NCBI GenBank assembly: GCA_023249205.1
Contig: JAHFDC010000006.1
Location: 1-14,183, forward strand
DNA length: 14,183 nt
Direction: 5' to 3'
Source of the DNA: Candidatus Methylomirabilota bacterium
GTDB taxonomy: Bacteria; Methylomirabilota; Methylomirabilia; Methylomirabilales; JACPAU01
This document shows, piece by piece, positions 1 through 7,017 of this stretch. Both the position numbers and the translations under genes were made by a program. A model generated the notes under the pieces. It ran no database searches, was not told the DNA's origin, and was given only the letters and a program-made list of their open reading frames with translations. Every line of letters begins with the position of its first letter. Position 1 is the first letter of the stretch.

Positions 1-1750
1 GTTGCAGCGGGATCGTCATGAGGGCGGGGCTGGTCAGGCGGGAGGAGCGCGGAACCATCAGGCAGTGGTCCACCTTCTCGGCCAGTTCGTGGTCCCCCTC
101 GGTCCCGAGGGCGATGACGATGCCGCCGCGGGCCTTGACCTCCTGGATGTTGGCCAGGATCTTCTCGTACACCTTATCCCGCGGGGCCAGGACCACGACC
201 GGCATCTGCTCGTCAATGAGGGCGATGGGGCCGTGCTTCATCTCCCCCGCCGGGTAGCCCTCGGCGTGGATGTAGGAGATCTCCTTCAGTTTCAGCGCGC
301 CCTCCAGCGCCACCGGGTAGTTGATCCCCCTCCCAAGGTAGAGGAAGTCCCGGCAGCCACCGTAGAGCTGGGCCAGGGCCTCCACCTCGGTATCCAGCCG
401 GAGGGCCGCCTCCGCCTGCTGGGGCAGCCGGATGAGATCCGCAAGGCGCTCCCGGACGGCGTCGGCATCGAGGGTCCCCCGCCGCTGCCCGAGGTGCAGG
501 GCCAGGAGGTAGAGGGCCGTCAATTGGCTCGTGAAGGCCTTGGTGGAGGCCACCCCGATCTCGGGTCCGGCATGCGTATAGAGGATCCCGTCCGCCTCCC
601 GGCTGATGCTGGACCCGACCACGTTCACGATGGCGGCGGCGGGGCACCCGCGCTTACGGGCCTCCCGGAGGGCCACCAGCGTGTCCAGGGTCTCCCCCGA
701 CTGGCTGATCGCGACGAAAAGGGTCCGCCCATCCACCAGGGGGTTCCGGTACCGGAACTCGGACCCGTAGTCCACTTCCACGGGGAGCCCGGTGGTCTCC
801 TCCAGGAGGAACTTCCCGACCAACGCGGCGTGCCAGGACGTCCCGCAGGCCACGAGCGTCACCCGCGTGACCTGCCGCAACGCTTCCTCCAGCGTCTCCA
901 TCCCCTCCAGGAAGATCCGTCCCTGCTCCAGGGAGTACCGACCGAGGAGCGTGTCCCGCATGGCCCGGGGCTGCTCGTAGATCTCCTTCAGCATGAAGTG
1001 CTTGTAGCCGCCCTTCTCGGCGAGAATGGGACTCCAGGCCACCCGCTCCACGCCCTTCGTCACCGGCTCCCCGTCCAGCGTGGTGACCTCCACCCCGTCG
1101 CGGCCGAGGACGGCCACCTCGCCGTCATCCAGGAAGAGGACGTTGCGCGTGTGGGGGAGGAGCGCCGCGATGTCGGAGGCGATGAGGAACTCCCCCTCCC
1201 CGAGGCCGACCACCAGGGGGCTGCTCGCCCGGGCCCCCACGATGCGATCCGGGTCCCCCCGCCAGAGGACGCCGATGGCGTAGGCGCCCGTGACCTCCTT
1301 GAGGGCCCGGCGCACCGCCGTCGGGAGGTCCGCTTCGCGGAGGTGCTTTTCGATCAGGTGGGCGAGCACCTCGGTGTCGGTCTCGGAGCGGAAGGTGTGC
1401 CCCTCGGCCGTCAGTTTCTGCTTCAGGGCCAGGTAGTTCTCGATGATCCCGTTGTGGACCACCACCACCTCGCCCCGGCAGTCCGTGTGGGGGTGGGCGT
1501 TCTCCTCGGTCGGCCGGCCGTGCGTGGCCCAGCGGGTGTGCCCCAGGCCGATCTCCCCCCGGTAGTCCTTCCCCCAGAGGGTGTTCTCCAGGTCCCGGAT
1601 CTTCCCCACGCTCCGCTGGACCACGAGATGCCCCCCCTGGAGGAAGGCCAGCCCGGCCGAGTCGTAGCCCCGGTACTCCAGGCGCTTCAGGCCGTCCAGG
1701 AGGACGGGCACGACGCCCTTCGGCCCCACGTACCCGATGATGCCGCACAT
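1..1750 (-). CDS. glmS: Glutamine--fructose-6-phosphate aminotransferase (isomerizing), 3' end cut by window edge
   Basis: GlmS converts fructose-6-phosphate and glutamine to glucosamine-6-phosphate, the first step of cytosolic UDP-GlcNAc synthesis. The protein starts MCGIIGYVG, so Cys2 becomes the N-terminal nucleophile of the Ntn glutaminase domain (about 1-225). Typical glutaminase motifs follow: LEYRGYDSAG, GHTRWATHG and VHNGIIENY. The first SIS sugar-isomerase domain carries ACGTS around residue 302 and ISQSGET at 348-354. The second carries GALKLKEIS and HAEGYPAGE (495-503). 583 codons are visible and the family is about 600-610 residues, so only the extreme C-terminus is missing. The frame is uninterrupted. 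The ATG lies 8 bases past the glmU stop, and its purine-rich ribosome site (AGGAGCAGGAG) is inside the glmU tail, so the two are probably co-transcribed and coupled. No glmS ribozyme is possible in so short a gap. Confidence 0.97.
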   Translation of the reverse strand, partial: MCGIIGYVGPKGVVPVLLDGLKRLEYRGYDSAGLAFLQGGHLVVQRSVGKIRDLENTLWGKDYRGEIGLGHTRWATHGRPTEENAHPHTDCRGEVVVVHNGIIENYLALKQKLTAEGHTFRSETDTEVLAHLIEKHLREADLPTAVRRALKEVTGAYAIGVLWRGDPDRIVGARASSPLVVGLGEGEFLIASDIAALLPHTRNVLFLDDGEVAVLGRDGVEVTTLDGEPVTKGVERVAWSPILAEKGGYKHFMLKEIYEQPRAMRDTLLGRYSLEQGRIFLEGMETLEEALRQVTRVTLVACGTSWHAALVGKFLLEETTGLPVEVDYGSEFRYRNPLVDGRTLFVAISQSGETLDTLVALREARKRGCPAAAIVNVVGSSISREADGILYTHAGPEIGVASTKAFTSQLTALYLLALHLGQRRGTLDADAVRERLADLIRLPQQAEAALRLDTEVEALAQLYGGCRDFLYLGRGINYPVALEGALKLKEISYIHAEGYPAGEMKHGPIALIDEQMPVVVLAPRDKVYEKILANIQEVKARGGIVIALGTEGDHELAEKVDHCLMVPRSSRLTSPALMTIPLQ

Positions 1751-1758
1751 CGCGCGCG

Positions 1759-3171
1759 CTACTCCTGCTCCTGCGGGGCCTTCTTCGCCGCCGCCATCTT
1801 GGCCCGGCGGGCCGCCGCCCAGCCTTCCTTGTTGACCTGCTGCGCCCGCTCGATCGCCAGCGCGTCGGGCGGGACCTCCTCTCCGACGGTGGAGCCGGCC
1901 GCGATGACCGATCCTTTGCCGACCTTGACGGGGGCCACCAGGTTCACGTTGGAACCGACGAAGGCCTCGTCCTCGATGACCGTCTGGTGCTTGGCATACC
2001 CGTCGTAGTTGCAGGTGATCGTCCCCGCCCCGATGTTCACCCGGTCTCCCATCACCGTGTCGCCGATGTACGTCAGATGCGGGACTTTGGAGCCCTCCCC
2101 GATGACCGACTTCTTCACCTCGCAGAAGTTCCCGACCTTCGCCTTCTTCTTGAGGCGGCTCCCGGGCCGCAGATGCGCGTACGGGCCCAGGGTGCACCCA
2201 TCGGCGATCTCGCTCTCCGTGAGGACGCACCCGTCCAGGATCGTGACGCCGTTACCCAGCCGCGTGTCTCGGAGACGGCTCCCGGGGTAGATGACGCACC
2301 CCTCCCCGATGGCCGTCTGGCCCTCGAGCGTAACGTGCGGATACAGGACGGTGTCCCGGCCAACGCTGACGGCCGCGTCCACATAGGTGGCGGACGGATC
2401 GAGAATGGTCACCCCCTCGCCCATCAGGCGGGATAAGAGCCGCTGCCTGAGAGCGGCCCCGGCCCCCGCCAGCTCGGCACGAGTGTTGATCCCCAGCACC
2501 TCGGCCGGGTCACTTGCCCGGACCGCTTCCACCTTCTGGCGGCGACCCCGCAGGGCAGCCAGGACTTCCGGCAGGTAGAACTCCCCCTTCACCCGGGAGG
2601 GTCTGACCTCGGTGAGAGCCTTGAGGATCGCCGGGGCGGCAAAGGCGTAGAGCCCGGCGTTGATCTCCTTGACCTTTCGCTCGCGGGGGGTCGCCTCCAC
2701 TTCTTCCGTTACCCGCAGGACCGCCCCCCCGCTTCCCCGGATGACCCGACCGTAGCCGGTCGGATCGGCCAGTGTCCCGGTCAGCATGGTGGCCGCCGCC
2801 CGCTTCTTCTCGTGGTGCGCGAGGAGGGCTCGGACCGTCTCTTCCCCGAGGAGGGGGACATCGCCTGTGAGTACCAGGATGGTCCCGTCGAATCCCTTCA
2901 GGGCCTCGGCCGCCTGGAGGACCGCGTGGGCCGTTCCCCGCTGCTCGGCCTGGAGGACGAATTCGACGGCGGCCCCGGCGCAGGCCTCCTTTACCGCCTC
3001 CGCCTGGTAGCCCACGACCACGATCGTCCGCTTGACCTTCAGCCGCTTACAGAGGTCGAGGACGTGGGCGACCATCGGCCGCCCGAGGACCGGGTGCAGG
3101 ACCTTCGCCCGGACCGACTTCATCCGGGTCCCTTCCCCCGCGGCCATCACGACGGCGACGATGTCCCGCAT
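1759..3171 (-). CDS. glmU: Bifunctional UDP-N-acetylglucosamine pyrophosphorylase / glucosamine-1-phosphate N-acetyltransferase
   Basis: GlmU acetylates glucosamine-1-phosphate with acetyl-CoA, then couples it to UTP to give UDP-GlcNAc for peptidoglycan and LPS; it is cytosolic and trimeric. The protein is 470 residues, normal for the family. The N-terminal uridylyltransferase domain has the nucleotide loop MAAGEGTRMKS (9-19), QRGTAHAV (77-84) and the metal-site TGDVPL (Asp104). The C-terminal left-handed beta-helix has hexapeptide repeats from about 253. Its acetyltransferase site includes HLTYIGD, where His365 matches the catalytic His, and NIGAGTITCNYDG (379-391). The tail is basic and Ala/Lys-rich. 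The start is set by MRDIVAVV plus a GGAGGGGG ribosome site just upstream. An in-frame extension to 3366 is open but shows no family similarity. glmS follows after 8 bases. Confidence 0.97.
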   Translation of the reverse strand: MRDIVAVVMAAGEGTRMKSVRAKVLHPVLGRPMVAHVLDLCKRLKVKRTIVVVGYQAEAVKEACAGAAVEFVLQAEQRGTAHAVLQAAEALKGFDGTILVLTGDVPLLGEETVRALLAHHEKKRAAATMLTGTLADPTGYGRVIRGSGGAVLRVTEEVEATPRERKVKEINAGLYAFAAPAILKALTEVRPSRVKGEFYLPEVLAALRGRRQKVEAVRASDPAEVLGINTRAELAGAGAALRQRLLSRLMGEGVTILDPSATYVDAAVSVGRDTVLYPHVTLEGQTAIGEGCVIYPGSRLRDTRLGNGVTILDGCVLTESEIADGCTLGPYAHLRPGSRLKKKAKVGNFCEVKKSVIGEGSKVPHLTYIGDTVMGDRVNIGAGTITCNYDGYAKHQTVIEDEAFVGSNVNLVAPVKVGKGSVIAAGSTVGEEVPPDALAIERAQQVNKEGWAAARRAKMAAAKKAPQEQE

Positions 3172-3174
3172 TGT

Positions 3175-3182
3175 CCCCCTCC
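3175..3182 (-). promoter_or_regulatory. Ribosome binding site fixing the glmU start
   Basis: GGAGGGGG on the minus strand, with the GGAGG core 6 bases before the ATG at 3171. It decides between this start and the longer in-frame opening that begins at 3366. Confidence 0.75.
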
Positions 3183-3255
3183 GTGGCCGGCACTGCGGCC
3201 CTCGCCGGGAGGCCCGGACCTCGTTGCAATTCCGGTGCCCGGGAGGGCTTGCGGA

Positions 3256-3284
3256 ATCATAGCATATGCCTCCCCCGCTCCGAA
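3256..3284 (-). promoter_or_regulatory. Weak candidate promoter for glmU-glmS in the folC-glmU gap
   Basis: In the 211-base folC-glmU spacer (3172-3382) the minus strand has TATGAT (3261-3256), a 5/6 match to the -10 consensus. A poor TTCGGA lies 17 bases upstream (3284-3279). This would give a leader of roughly 75-80 bases before glmU. The AT-rich patch stands out against its surroundings, but the -35 is weak, so this is only a suggestion that glmU-glmS can be transcribed apart from folC. I see no gene or clear terminator in the rest of the spacer. Confidence 0.3.
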
Positions 3285-3382
3285 GAGAAGTTGCGGCCCG
3301 ACCATAGCCACCGTCACCGGCGGCCTGATGCGGCCCGGCAACACCCGCGTGGACGGGAAGCCACACCTGATGGGCGCGGCGG

Positions 3383-4678
3383 TCACGCCTGAAGGGCAGC
3401 GAGGGCGGCGCCGGCGGTGAAGAGGGAGCCGGCCACGAGGATGGTGTCCTCGGGACGGGCGAGGGCGCGGGCAGCGGTGAGGGCGTCCGGCACCTCCGGC
3501 ACGACTTCTACGTGGCGGCAGAGGGATCCGGCGGTCGGGAGGAGCATCGCCGGGTCGGCGGCCCGGTCGCTCGGCGGCCGGCAGAGGATCGCGGCGGCAC
3601 AGGCGGGCAGGAGGATCTCCATCATCTGGCCCCAGTCCTTGTCCTTGAGGACGCCGAAGACGAGCAGGCGCCGGCCTGGGACCTCCTCCTCGAGGAAGTC
3701 CCGCACCGCGTGGCAGGCGGCCGGATTGTGAGCCCCATCCACGAGGATCCGGGGGCGCTCCCCGAGCACCTGGAGCCGGGCCGGCCAGCGGGCAGCGGCG
3801 AGCCCCTCCCGAATCGCACTTTCAGGCAGGGCCACGCCCTGCTCCCGCAGACACACGGCCGCGGCCGCCGCCGTCGCAGCATTCGCCAACTGGTGCCGAC
3901 CGAGCAGGCCGATGCGGAAGCCGTGCCGGTCGGCGTCCGGACCCCGGAGATGAAAGACCTGCCCGTCGGGACGGGAGGCCGCCCGGTGCCAGGCATAGGC
4001 GGACGGAACGTGGAGGAAAGGCGCCCCGCGCTCGGCGCAGGCGCGGCGGAGGACCCCGAGCGCCGGCTCCGCGGCCGAGGTCACCAGGGGGATGCCGGAC
4101 TTCACGATTCCGGCCTTCTCGATCGTGATGGCCTCGAGACTGTCGCCCAGGAGGTCCTGATGCTCGACGGCGACGTTGGTGATGACGGTGAGGTCCGGAG
4201 CGAGGACGTTGGTCGCGTCGTACCGCCCCCCCAGGCCCACCTCGATGACGGCCCACTCGACCCCGGCCCGCGCGAAGTGGAGGAAGGCCAGGGCGGTCGT
4301 GACCTCGAAGAAGGTGGGATGGGATGGGAGATCATCCGGCGCGGGCGCGAATGCAACCTCCACCGCGGCCCGGACCTCGGCCGTCAGAGCCGCCAGCGCG
4401 GAAGGCCCGATCGGGTTGCCGTTGACCCGGATCCGCTCGGTGAAATCCAAGAGGTGGGGAGAGGTGTAGAGGCCGACCCGTTGCCCCGCCGCCTCGAGGA
4501 TGCTGGCCAGGAGGGCAGCCGTGGAGCCCTTCCCGTTGGTGCCGCCCACGTGGACGGCGCGGAAGGCCCGCTCGGGGCTCCCCAGGGCGAGAAGGAGCCG
4601 GCGGATGTTCTCCAGCCCCAGCTTGATGCCGAGACGCTGAAGGCCGTACAGATACTGGAGCGCGTCGGGGTAGGTCAC
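3383..4678 (-). CDS. folC: Bifunctional folylpolyglutamate synthase / dihydrofolate synthase
   Basis: FolC is an ATP-dependent cytosolic ligase that adds glutamate to dihydropteroate and then to reduced folates. The 431-residue length is normal. Visible Mur-ligase-type motifs are the P-loop GGTNGKGST (45-53), TSPHLLDFTERI (72-83), EVGLGGRYDATN (146-157) and IEKAGIVK, whose Lys (188) is the usual carbamylated residue. The C-terminal domain has VDGAHNPA (313-320), GVLKDKDW (342-349) and VAGSLFTAG (415-423). The start is GTG at 4678. The frame is open back to the upstream TAA, but the only other near-start is CTG, so GTG is the sensible choice despite no clear Shine-Dalgarno. It lies 54 bases after the globin stop. 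accD-folC adjacency is widespread in bacteria; here a globin separates the pair. Confidence 0.96.
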   Translation of the reverse strand: MTYPDALQYLYGLQRLGIKLGLENIRRLLLALGSPERAFRAVHVGGTNGKGSTAALLASILEAAGQRVGLYTSPHLLDFTERIRVNGNPIGPSALAALTAEVRAAVEVAFAPAPDDLPSHPTFFEVTTALAFLHFARAGVEWAVIEVGLGGRYDATNVLAPDLTVITNVAVEHQDLLGDSLEAITIEKAGIVKSGIPLVTSAAEPALGVLRRACAERGAPFLHVPSAYAWHRAASRPDGQVFHLRGPDADRHGFRIGLLGRHQLANAATAAAAAVCLREQGVALPESAIREGLAAARWPARLQVLGERPRILVDGAHNPAACHAVRDFLEEEVPGRRLLVFGVLKDKDWGQMMEILLPACAAAILCRPPSDRAADPAMLLPTAGSLCRHVEVVPEVPDALTAARALARPEDTILVAGSLFTAGAALAALQA

Positions 4679-4732
4679 AGGCAGCCCGGGGGCCTTGCCC
4701 GATCCCGGCGATCCGGGGGGACTCGGGGAAGA

Positions 4733-5185
4733 TTAGGGTTTCTGCACGATGTCTTTCTTCAGGGGGCCGAGGAGCGCGAGGAGTTCTTTCTTCTCTCGCT
4801 CCCCCACCTTGAACTTGTCCAAGGTGGCGACAAGGTCCTCGACCCCGATGTCAAACTCACGGCTCGTAATCTCGAGACCGGCGTGCGACATCTTCATATC
4901 GCGGCCGGTGTACTTGCAGGGACCCCCAGTCGCTTCGCAGAGCTGATTGACGACCTGGATCTTCAACGACGGGACGTGGATCGCCTCCAGTCTCTTCCTG
5001 ACCTGCTGGTTGGTGAGCCGCGGATCGGCCGACAAGCGGGACAGGAAGTTGTCCACGACCGCCTCAATGGCAGGCTTTCCTCCGAGGCGCTCGTACAGGG
5101 TGGCCTCTCGGCCAAACATTCCCGCGCAGCCGGCGGCCACGAGGGCGCAAACGGCCACAATCCAGTGCGCTCGCCTGTGATGCAT
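4733..5185 (-). CDS. Group 1 truncated hemoglobin with lipoprotein-type signal sequence
   Basis: A small 2-over-2 globin of 150 residues. The family binds haem and acts in O2/NO chemistry or redox sensing. A basic N-terminus (MHHRRAH) precedes a hydrophobic stretch (8-19) ending in VAAGC. Cys20 could be lipidated, though -3 is Ala rather than the preferred Leu, so this is a permissive lipobox. The globin fold starts at TLYERLGG (29-36). ADPRL (53-57), [12 protein letters not shown] (87-98) and SHAGLEIT (100-107) are typical, with His101 as proximal haem ligand. By hand alignment to mycobacterial trHbN, the distal residues are Leu47 (B10), Leu74 (E7) and Val78 (E11), replacing the usual Tyr/Gln pair. 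Cys83 and Cys90 flank the GGP segment. The ATG has an excellent AGGAGGT ribosome site. It sits between accD and folC on the same strand. Physiological role unknown. Confidence 0.88.
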   Translation of the reverse strand: MHHRRAHWIVAVCALVAAGCAGMFGREATLYERLGGKPAIEAVVDNFLSRLSADPRLTNQQVRKRLEAIHVPSLKIQVVNQLCEATGGPCKYTGRDMKMSHAGLEITSREFDIGVEDLVATLDKFKVGEREKKELLALLGPLKKDIVQKP

Positions 5186-5190
5186 CGCAC

Positions 5191-5197
5191 ACCTCCT
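5191..5197 (-). promoter_or_regulatory. Strong Shine-Dalgarno before the globin gene
   Basis: AGGAGGT on the minus strand, 5 bases before the ATG at 5185. It is one of the best ribosome sites in the window and fixes the start so that the signal sequence is included. The 98-base accD-globin spacer (5186-5283) also holds a perfect palindrome CCGCCGCGGCGG (5263-5274). It has no T-tract and I do not call it a terminator. Confidence 0.75.
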
Positions 5198-5283
5198 GTG
5201 GGCGTACCTTCCCGGGAGATTTCAGTATCGAGTGGCTCGGCGGCCTGCGAAGCGGGGGTCAGCCGCCGCGGCGGGGCGGGTCC

Positions 5284-6153
5284 TCAGGCGAACCGAAATT
5301 CCTCTCGCTTCTCGGGCGCAAAGAAGTCCAGGAGCTTGATGAGGGTGGCCCGCAACTGCTTCCGGTTGACGATGAGGTCCACGAAGCCGTGCTCCAGGAG
5401 GAACTCGGCCCGCTGGAACCCACGCGGCAACTCCTGGCGGATCGTGTCCTGGATGACGCGAGGGCCGGCGAAACCGATGAGGGCCTTCGGCTCCGCCAGG
5501 ATGAGATCCCCCAGCATCGCGTAGGAGGCGGTCACCCCCCCCGTCGTGGGATCGCACAGGACCGAGAGGTAGGGCTGCCCGGCGCGCGCGAGGCGCCCGA
5601 GGGCGGCGCTGGTCTTGGCCATCTGCATCAGGGAGAGGACCCCCTCCTGCATCCGGGCGCCCCCCGAGCAGGAGACGATGATCACGGGGCAGCGCAGGTC
5701 AATGGCCCGCTCGACGGCTCGGGTGATCTTCTCCCCCACCACCGAGGCCATGCTCCCGCCCATGAAGTTGAACTCCATGATGCACAACTGCACCTTGTGG
5801 CCCCCGATCATCGCTTCCCCGGAGAGGAGCGCGTCGTCCATGCCGGTCGCCTTCCGGGCCGCCTTCACCCGCTCCGGGTAGGGCTTGGCGTCCTTGAAGT
5901 TCAGCGGATCCAGGGAGCGCAGGCCGGCATCCCACTCCTTGAACGAATCCAGGTCCGCCAGGAGAAGGAGGCGGGTCTTGGAGTCAATGCGGAAGTGGTG
6001 GTCACACTTCGGGCAGACCTGGGCGTTGCGCTCCAATTCCTGCCGATAGATGATCTCCTTGCAGGCGTCGCACTTGACCCAGAGCCCGTCCGGCTCCTTG
6101 AGTTTCGTCTCCTTGATGCTGGCGGTCGGCGCCTTGCGCTTGAACCAGGCCAT
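5284..6153 (-). CDS. accD: Acetyl-CoA carboxylase carboxyltransferase subunit beta
   Basis: AccD, with AccA, transfers the carboxyl group from carboxybiotin to acetyl-CoA, making malonyl-CoA for fatty-acid synthesis in the cytosol. The 289-residue length is typical. The N-terminal zinc finger has all four ligands: Cys28, Cys31, Cys47 and Cys50 (CDAC...CPKC). The crotonase-like carboxyltransferase fold follows, with GSMASVVGEK (133-142), SGGARMQEG (163-171), PTTGGV (202-207) and FAGPRVIQDT (228-237). The ATG has a GGGAGG ribosome site and lies about 30 bases downstream of a good promoter, making this the first gene of the leftward block. accA is not in the window and must be elsewhere. The stop is TGA at 5284-5286, with 98 bases before the globin gene. 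Confidence 0.97.
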   Translation of the reverse strand: MAWFKRKAPTASIKETKLKEPDGLWVKCDACKEIIYRQELERNAQVCPKCDHHFRIDSKTRLLLLADLDSFKEWDAGLRSLDPLNFKDAKPYPERVKAARKATGMDDALLSGEAMIGGHKVQLCIMEFNFMGGSMASVVGEKITRAVERAIDLRCPVIIVSCSGGARMQEGVLSLMQMAKTSAALGRLARAGQPYLSVLCDPTTGGVTASYAMLGDLILAEPKALIGFAGPRVIQDTIRQELPRGFQRAEFLLEHGFVDLIVNRKQLRATLIKLLDFFAPEKREEFRFA

Positions 6154-6182
6154 GACTCCCTCCCGGTACGGGGTGGTGGTTC

Positions 6183-6212
6183 CCTATACTACACCGCAGG
6201 AGGGGGTGTCAA
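6183..6212 (-). promoter_or_regulatory. Sigma70-type promoter for the accD block
   Basis: On the minus strand, a perfect -35 TTGACA (6212-6207) is followed after 18 bases by TATAGG (6188-6183), 4/6 to the -10 consensus. This leaves a leader of about 20-25 bases before accD with its ribosome site. It is the clearest promoter in the window. The rest of the 240-base divergent region (6154-6393) also serves lutC. On the plus strand I see a TTGACT (6253-6258) but no convincing -10 partner. Confidence 0.6.
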
Positions 6213-6299
6213 GCAACCCGGTCCGCAGGTGGCAACGGCCCCCCTTTTCCCCTTGACTTTCGCCCGCCCCTTCTCCACCTTGAGGGCCGGCGCCGCGCC

Positions 6300-6380
6300 A
6301 TGCTCCGATCCGCGGAACACCCGGTCCACAAGCACGGCATCCGCCTCTTCCCTTGGAAGAAGCACCGCACCGCCTGGTGA
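6300..6380 (+). CDS. Possible 26-codon leader ORF upstream of lutC
   Basis: An ATG-started reading frame of 26 codons lies in the divergent region and ends with TGA 13 bases before the lutC ATG. The peptide is rich in basic residues and His and has two Trp, with RLFPWKKH near its end. There is no good Shine-Dalgarno (only a GAGG about 14 bases upstream) and I recognise no family. The stop falls just before the lutC ribosome site, which would suit translational coupling or a leader-peptide role. In GC-rich DNA a 26-codon open frame can easily be chance. Confidence 0.2.
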   Translation: MLRSAEHPVHKHGIRLFPWKKHRTAW

Positions 6381-6393
6381 GTCCGGAGCCCAC

Positions 6394-7017
6394 ATGTCCG
6401 CCGCCCCTTCGCTTCCCGACCGGCTGGAGGAGGCCTGGCGGCGTGCCGCCGGCGCCGCCCCGGCGCTGCGGGCCCGCTTCGCGGCGGCGGCCGGCAAGGT
6501 GGGGACGGTCGTCCACGAGGCCGGCTCCCGGGATGCCGCGCTGCGGCTGGTGACCCAGTTGGCGGAGGGCCGGGGGGCGCGGCGCCTCGTTGCGGCGGAT
6601 GCGAAGCTCGCCGAGGGACTTGGCCGGGCCGCGCCGGGTCTGTCTAACGCCGACGCCGAGCGGGACCCCGCAAGCCTCCTCACCGCGGAGTGGGGGATCT
6701 CCTGGGCTATCTGCGGCGTGGCCGAGACCGGCTCCGTTATTGTTCACATTGATCCCCCCGATGCGCGCCTGACCACCATGCTCCCGGGGGTGCACGCCGC
6801 CCTGCTGCCGGAGACGGCCATCGTGGAGAGCCTGGAGGACGGCCTGCTGGTCACTCGGGACCGGATCCTCCGGCTCCAGCGGGCGGGTCGCCCTTCCTAC
6901 CTCTCCTGGGTGACCGGGCCGAGCCGCACGGCCGACATCGAGCGGGTCCTGACGATCGGGGTGCACGGCCCGCGCGAATTGCACATCGTTCTATTCGCCG
7001 GAGAGGGTCCACCGTGA
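6394..7017 (+). CDS. lutC: LUD-domain protein, lactate utilization protein C
   Basis: LutC is the small subunit of the LutABC-type iron-sulfur complex that oxidises L-lactate (or a related 2-hydroxyacid) to the ketoacid. It has a LUD (DUF162) domain and no metal ligands. The 207-residue protein is usual size. Family motifs are AEWGISWAICGVAETGS (98-114), ending in the conserved ETGS, then LPGVHAALLP (130-139), GPSRTADIE (175-183) and GVHGPRELHIVL (189-200). The ATG at 6394 has GGAG 5 bases upstream. The frame is open much further upstream, but that DNA is antisense to accD and its promoter region, so the short start is right. The stop overlaps the next start as GTGA, so lutC and lutBA are probably translated together. 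Substrate is inferred from the family only. Confidence 0.9.
   Translation: MSAAPSLPDRLEEAWRRAAGAAPALRARFAAAAGKVGTVVHEAGSRDAALRLVTQLAEGRGARRLVAADAKLAEGLGRAAPGLSNADAERDPASLLTAEWGISWAICGVAETGSVIVHIDPPDARLTTMLPGVHAALLPETAIVESLEDGLLVTRDRILRLQRAGRPSYLSWVTGPSRTADIERVLTIGVHGPRELHIVLFAGEGPP

Noticed and set aside
1751..1758. glmS ribozyme upstream of glmS
   Set aside because: The glmU-glmS gap is only 8 bases, too short for the ribozyme; the sequence there is the end of the glmU coding region.
2..2008. 668-codon open frame on the plus strand
   Set aside because: Antisense to glmS and glmU, which have full family motifs; the translation is low-complexity Pro/Gly/Arg/Leu typical of the opposite strand of GC-rich genes.
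3172..3366. 65-residue N-terminal extension of GlmU
   Set aside because: GlmU proteins begin directly with the nucleotidyltransferase strand (IVAVVMAAG). The ATG at 3171 has a good ribosome site and the extension resembles translated intergenic DNA.
4696..4720. Short inverted repeat CCCGG/CCGGG between the globin and folC as a terminator
   Set aside because: Only a 5-bp stem, no T-tract, and folC starts within 50 bases on the same strand, so termination here is unlikely.
5263..5274. Perfect palindrome CCGCCGCGGCGG after accD as a terminator
   Set aside because: It leaves no loop without breaking pairs and no T-run follows; such short palindromes are expected by chance in DNA of this GC content.
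3512..5524. 670-codon open frame on the plus strand
   Set aside because: Runs antisense through folC, the globin and part of accD; no recognisable domain, only GC-driven openness.
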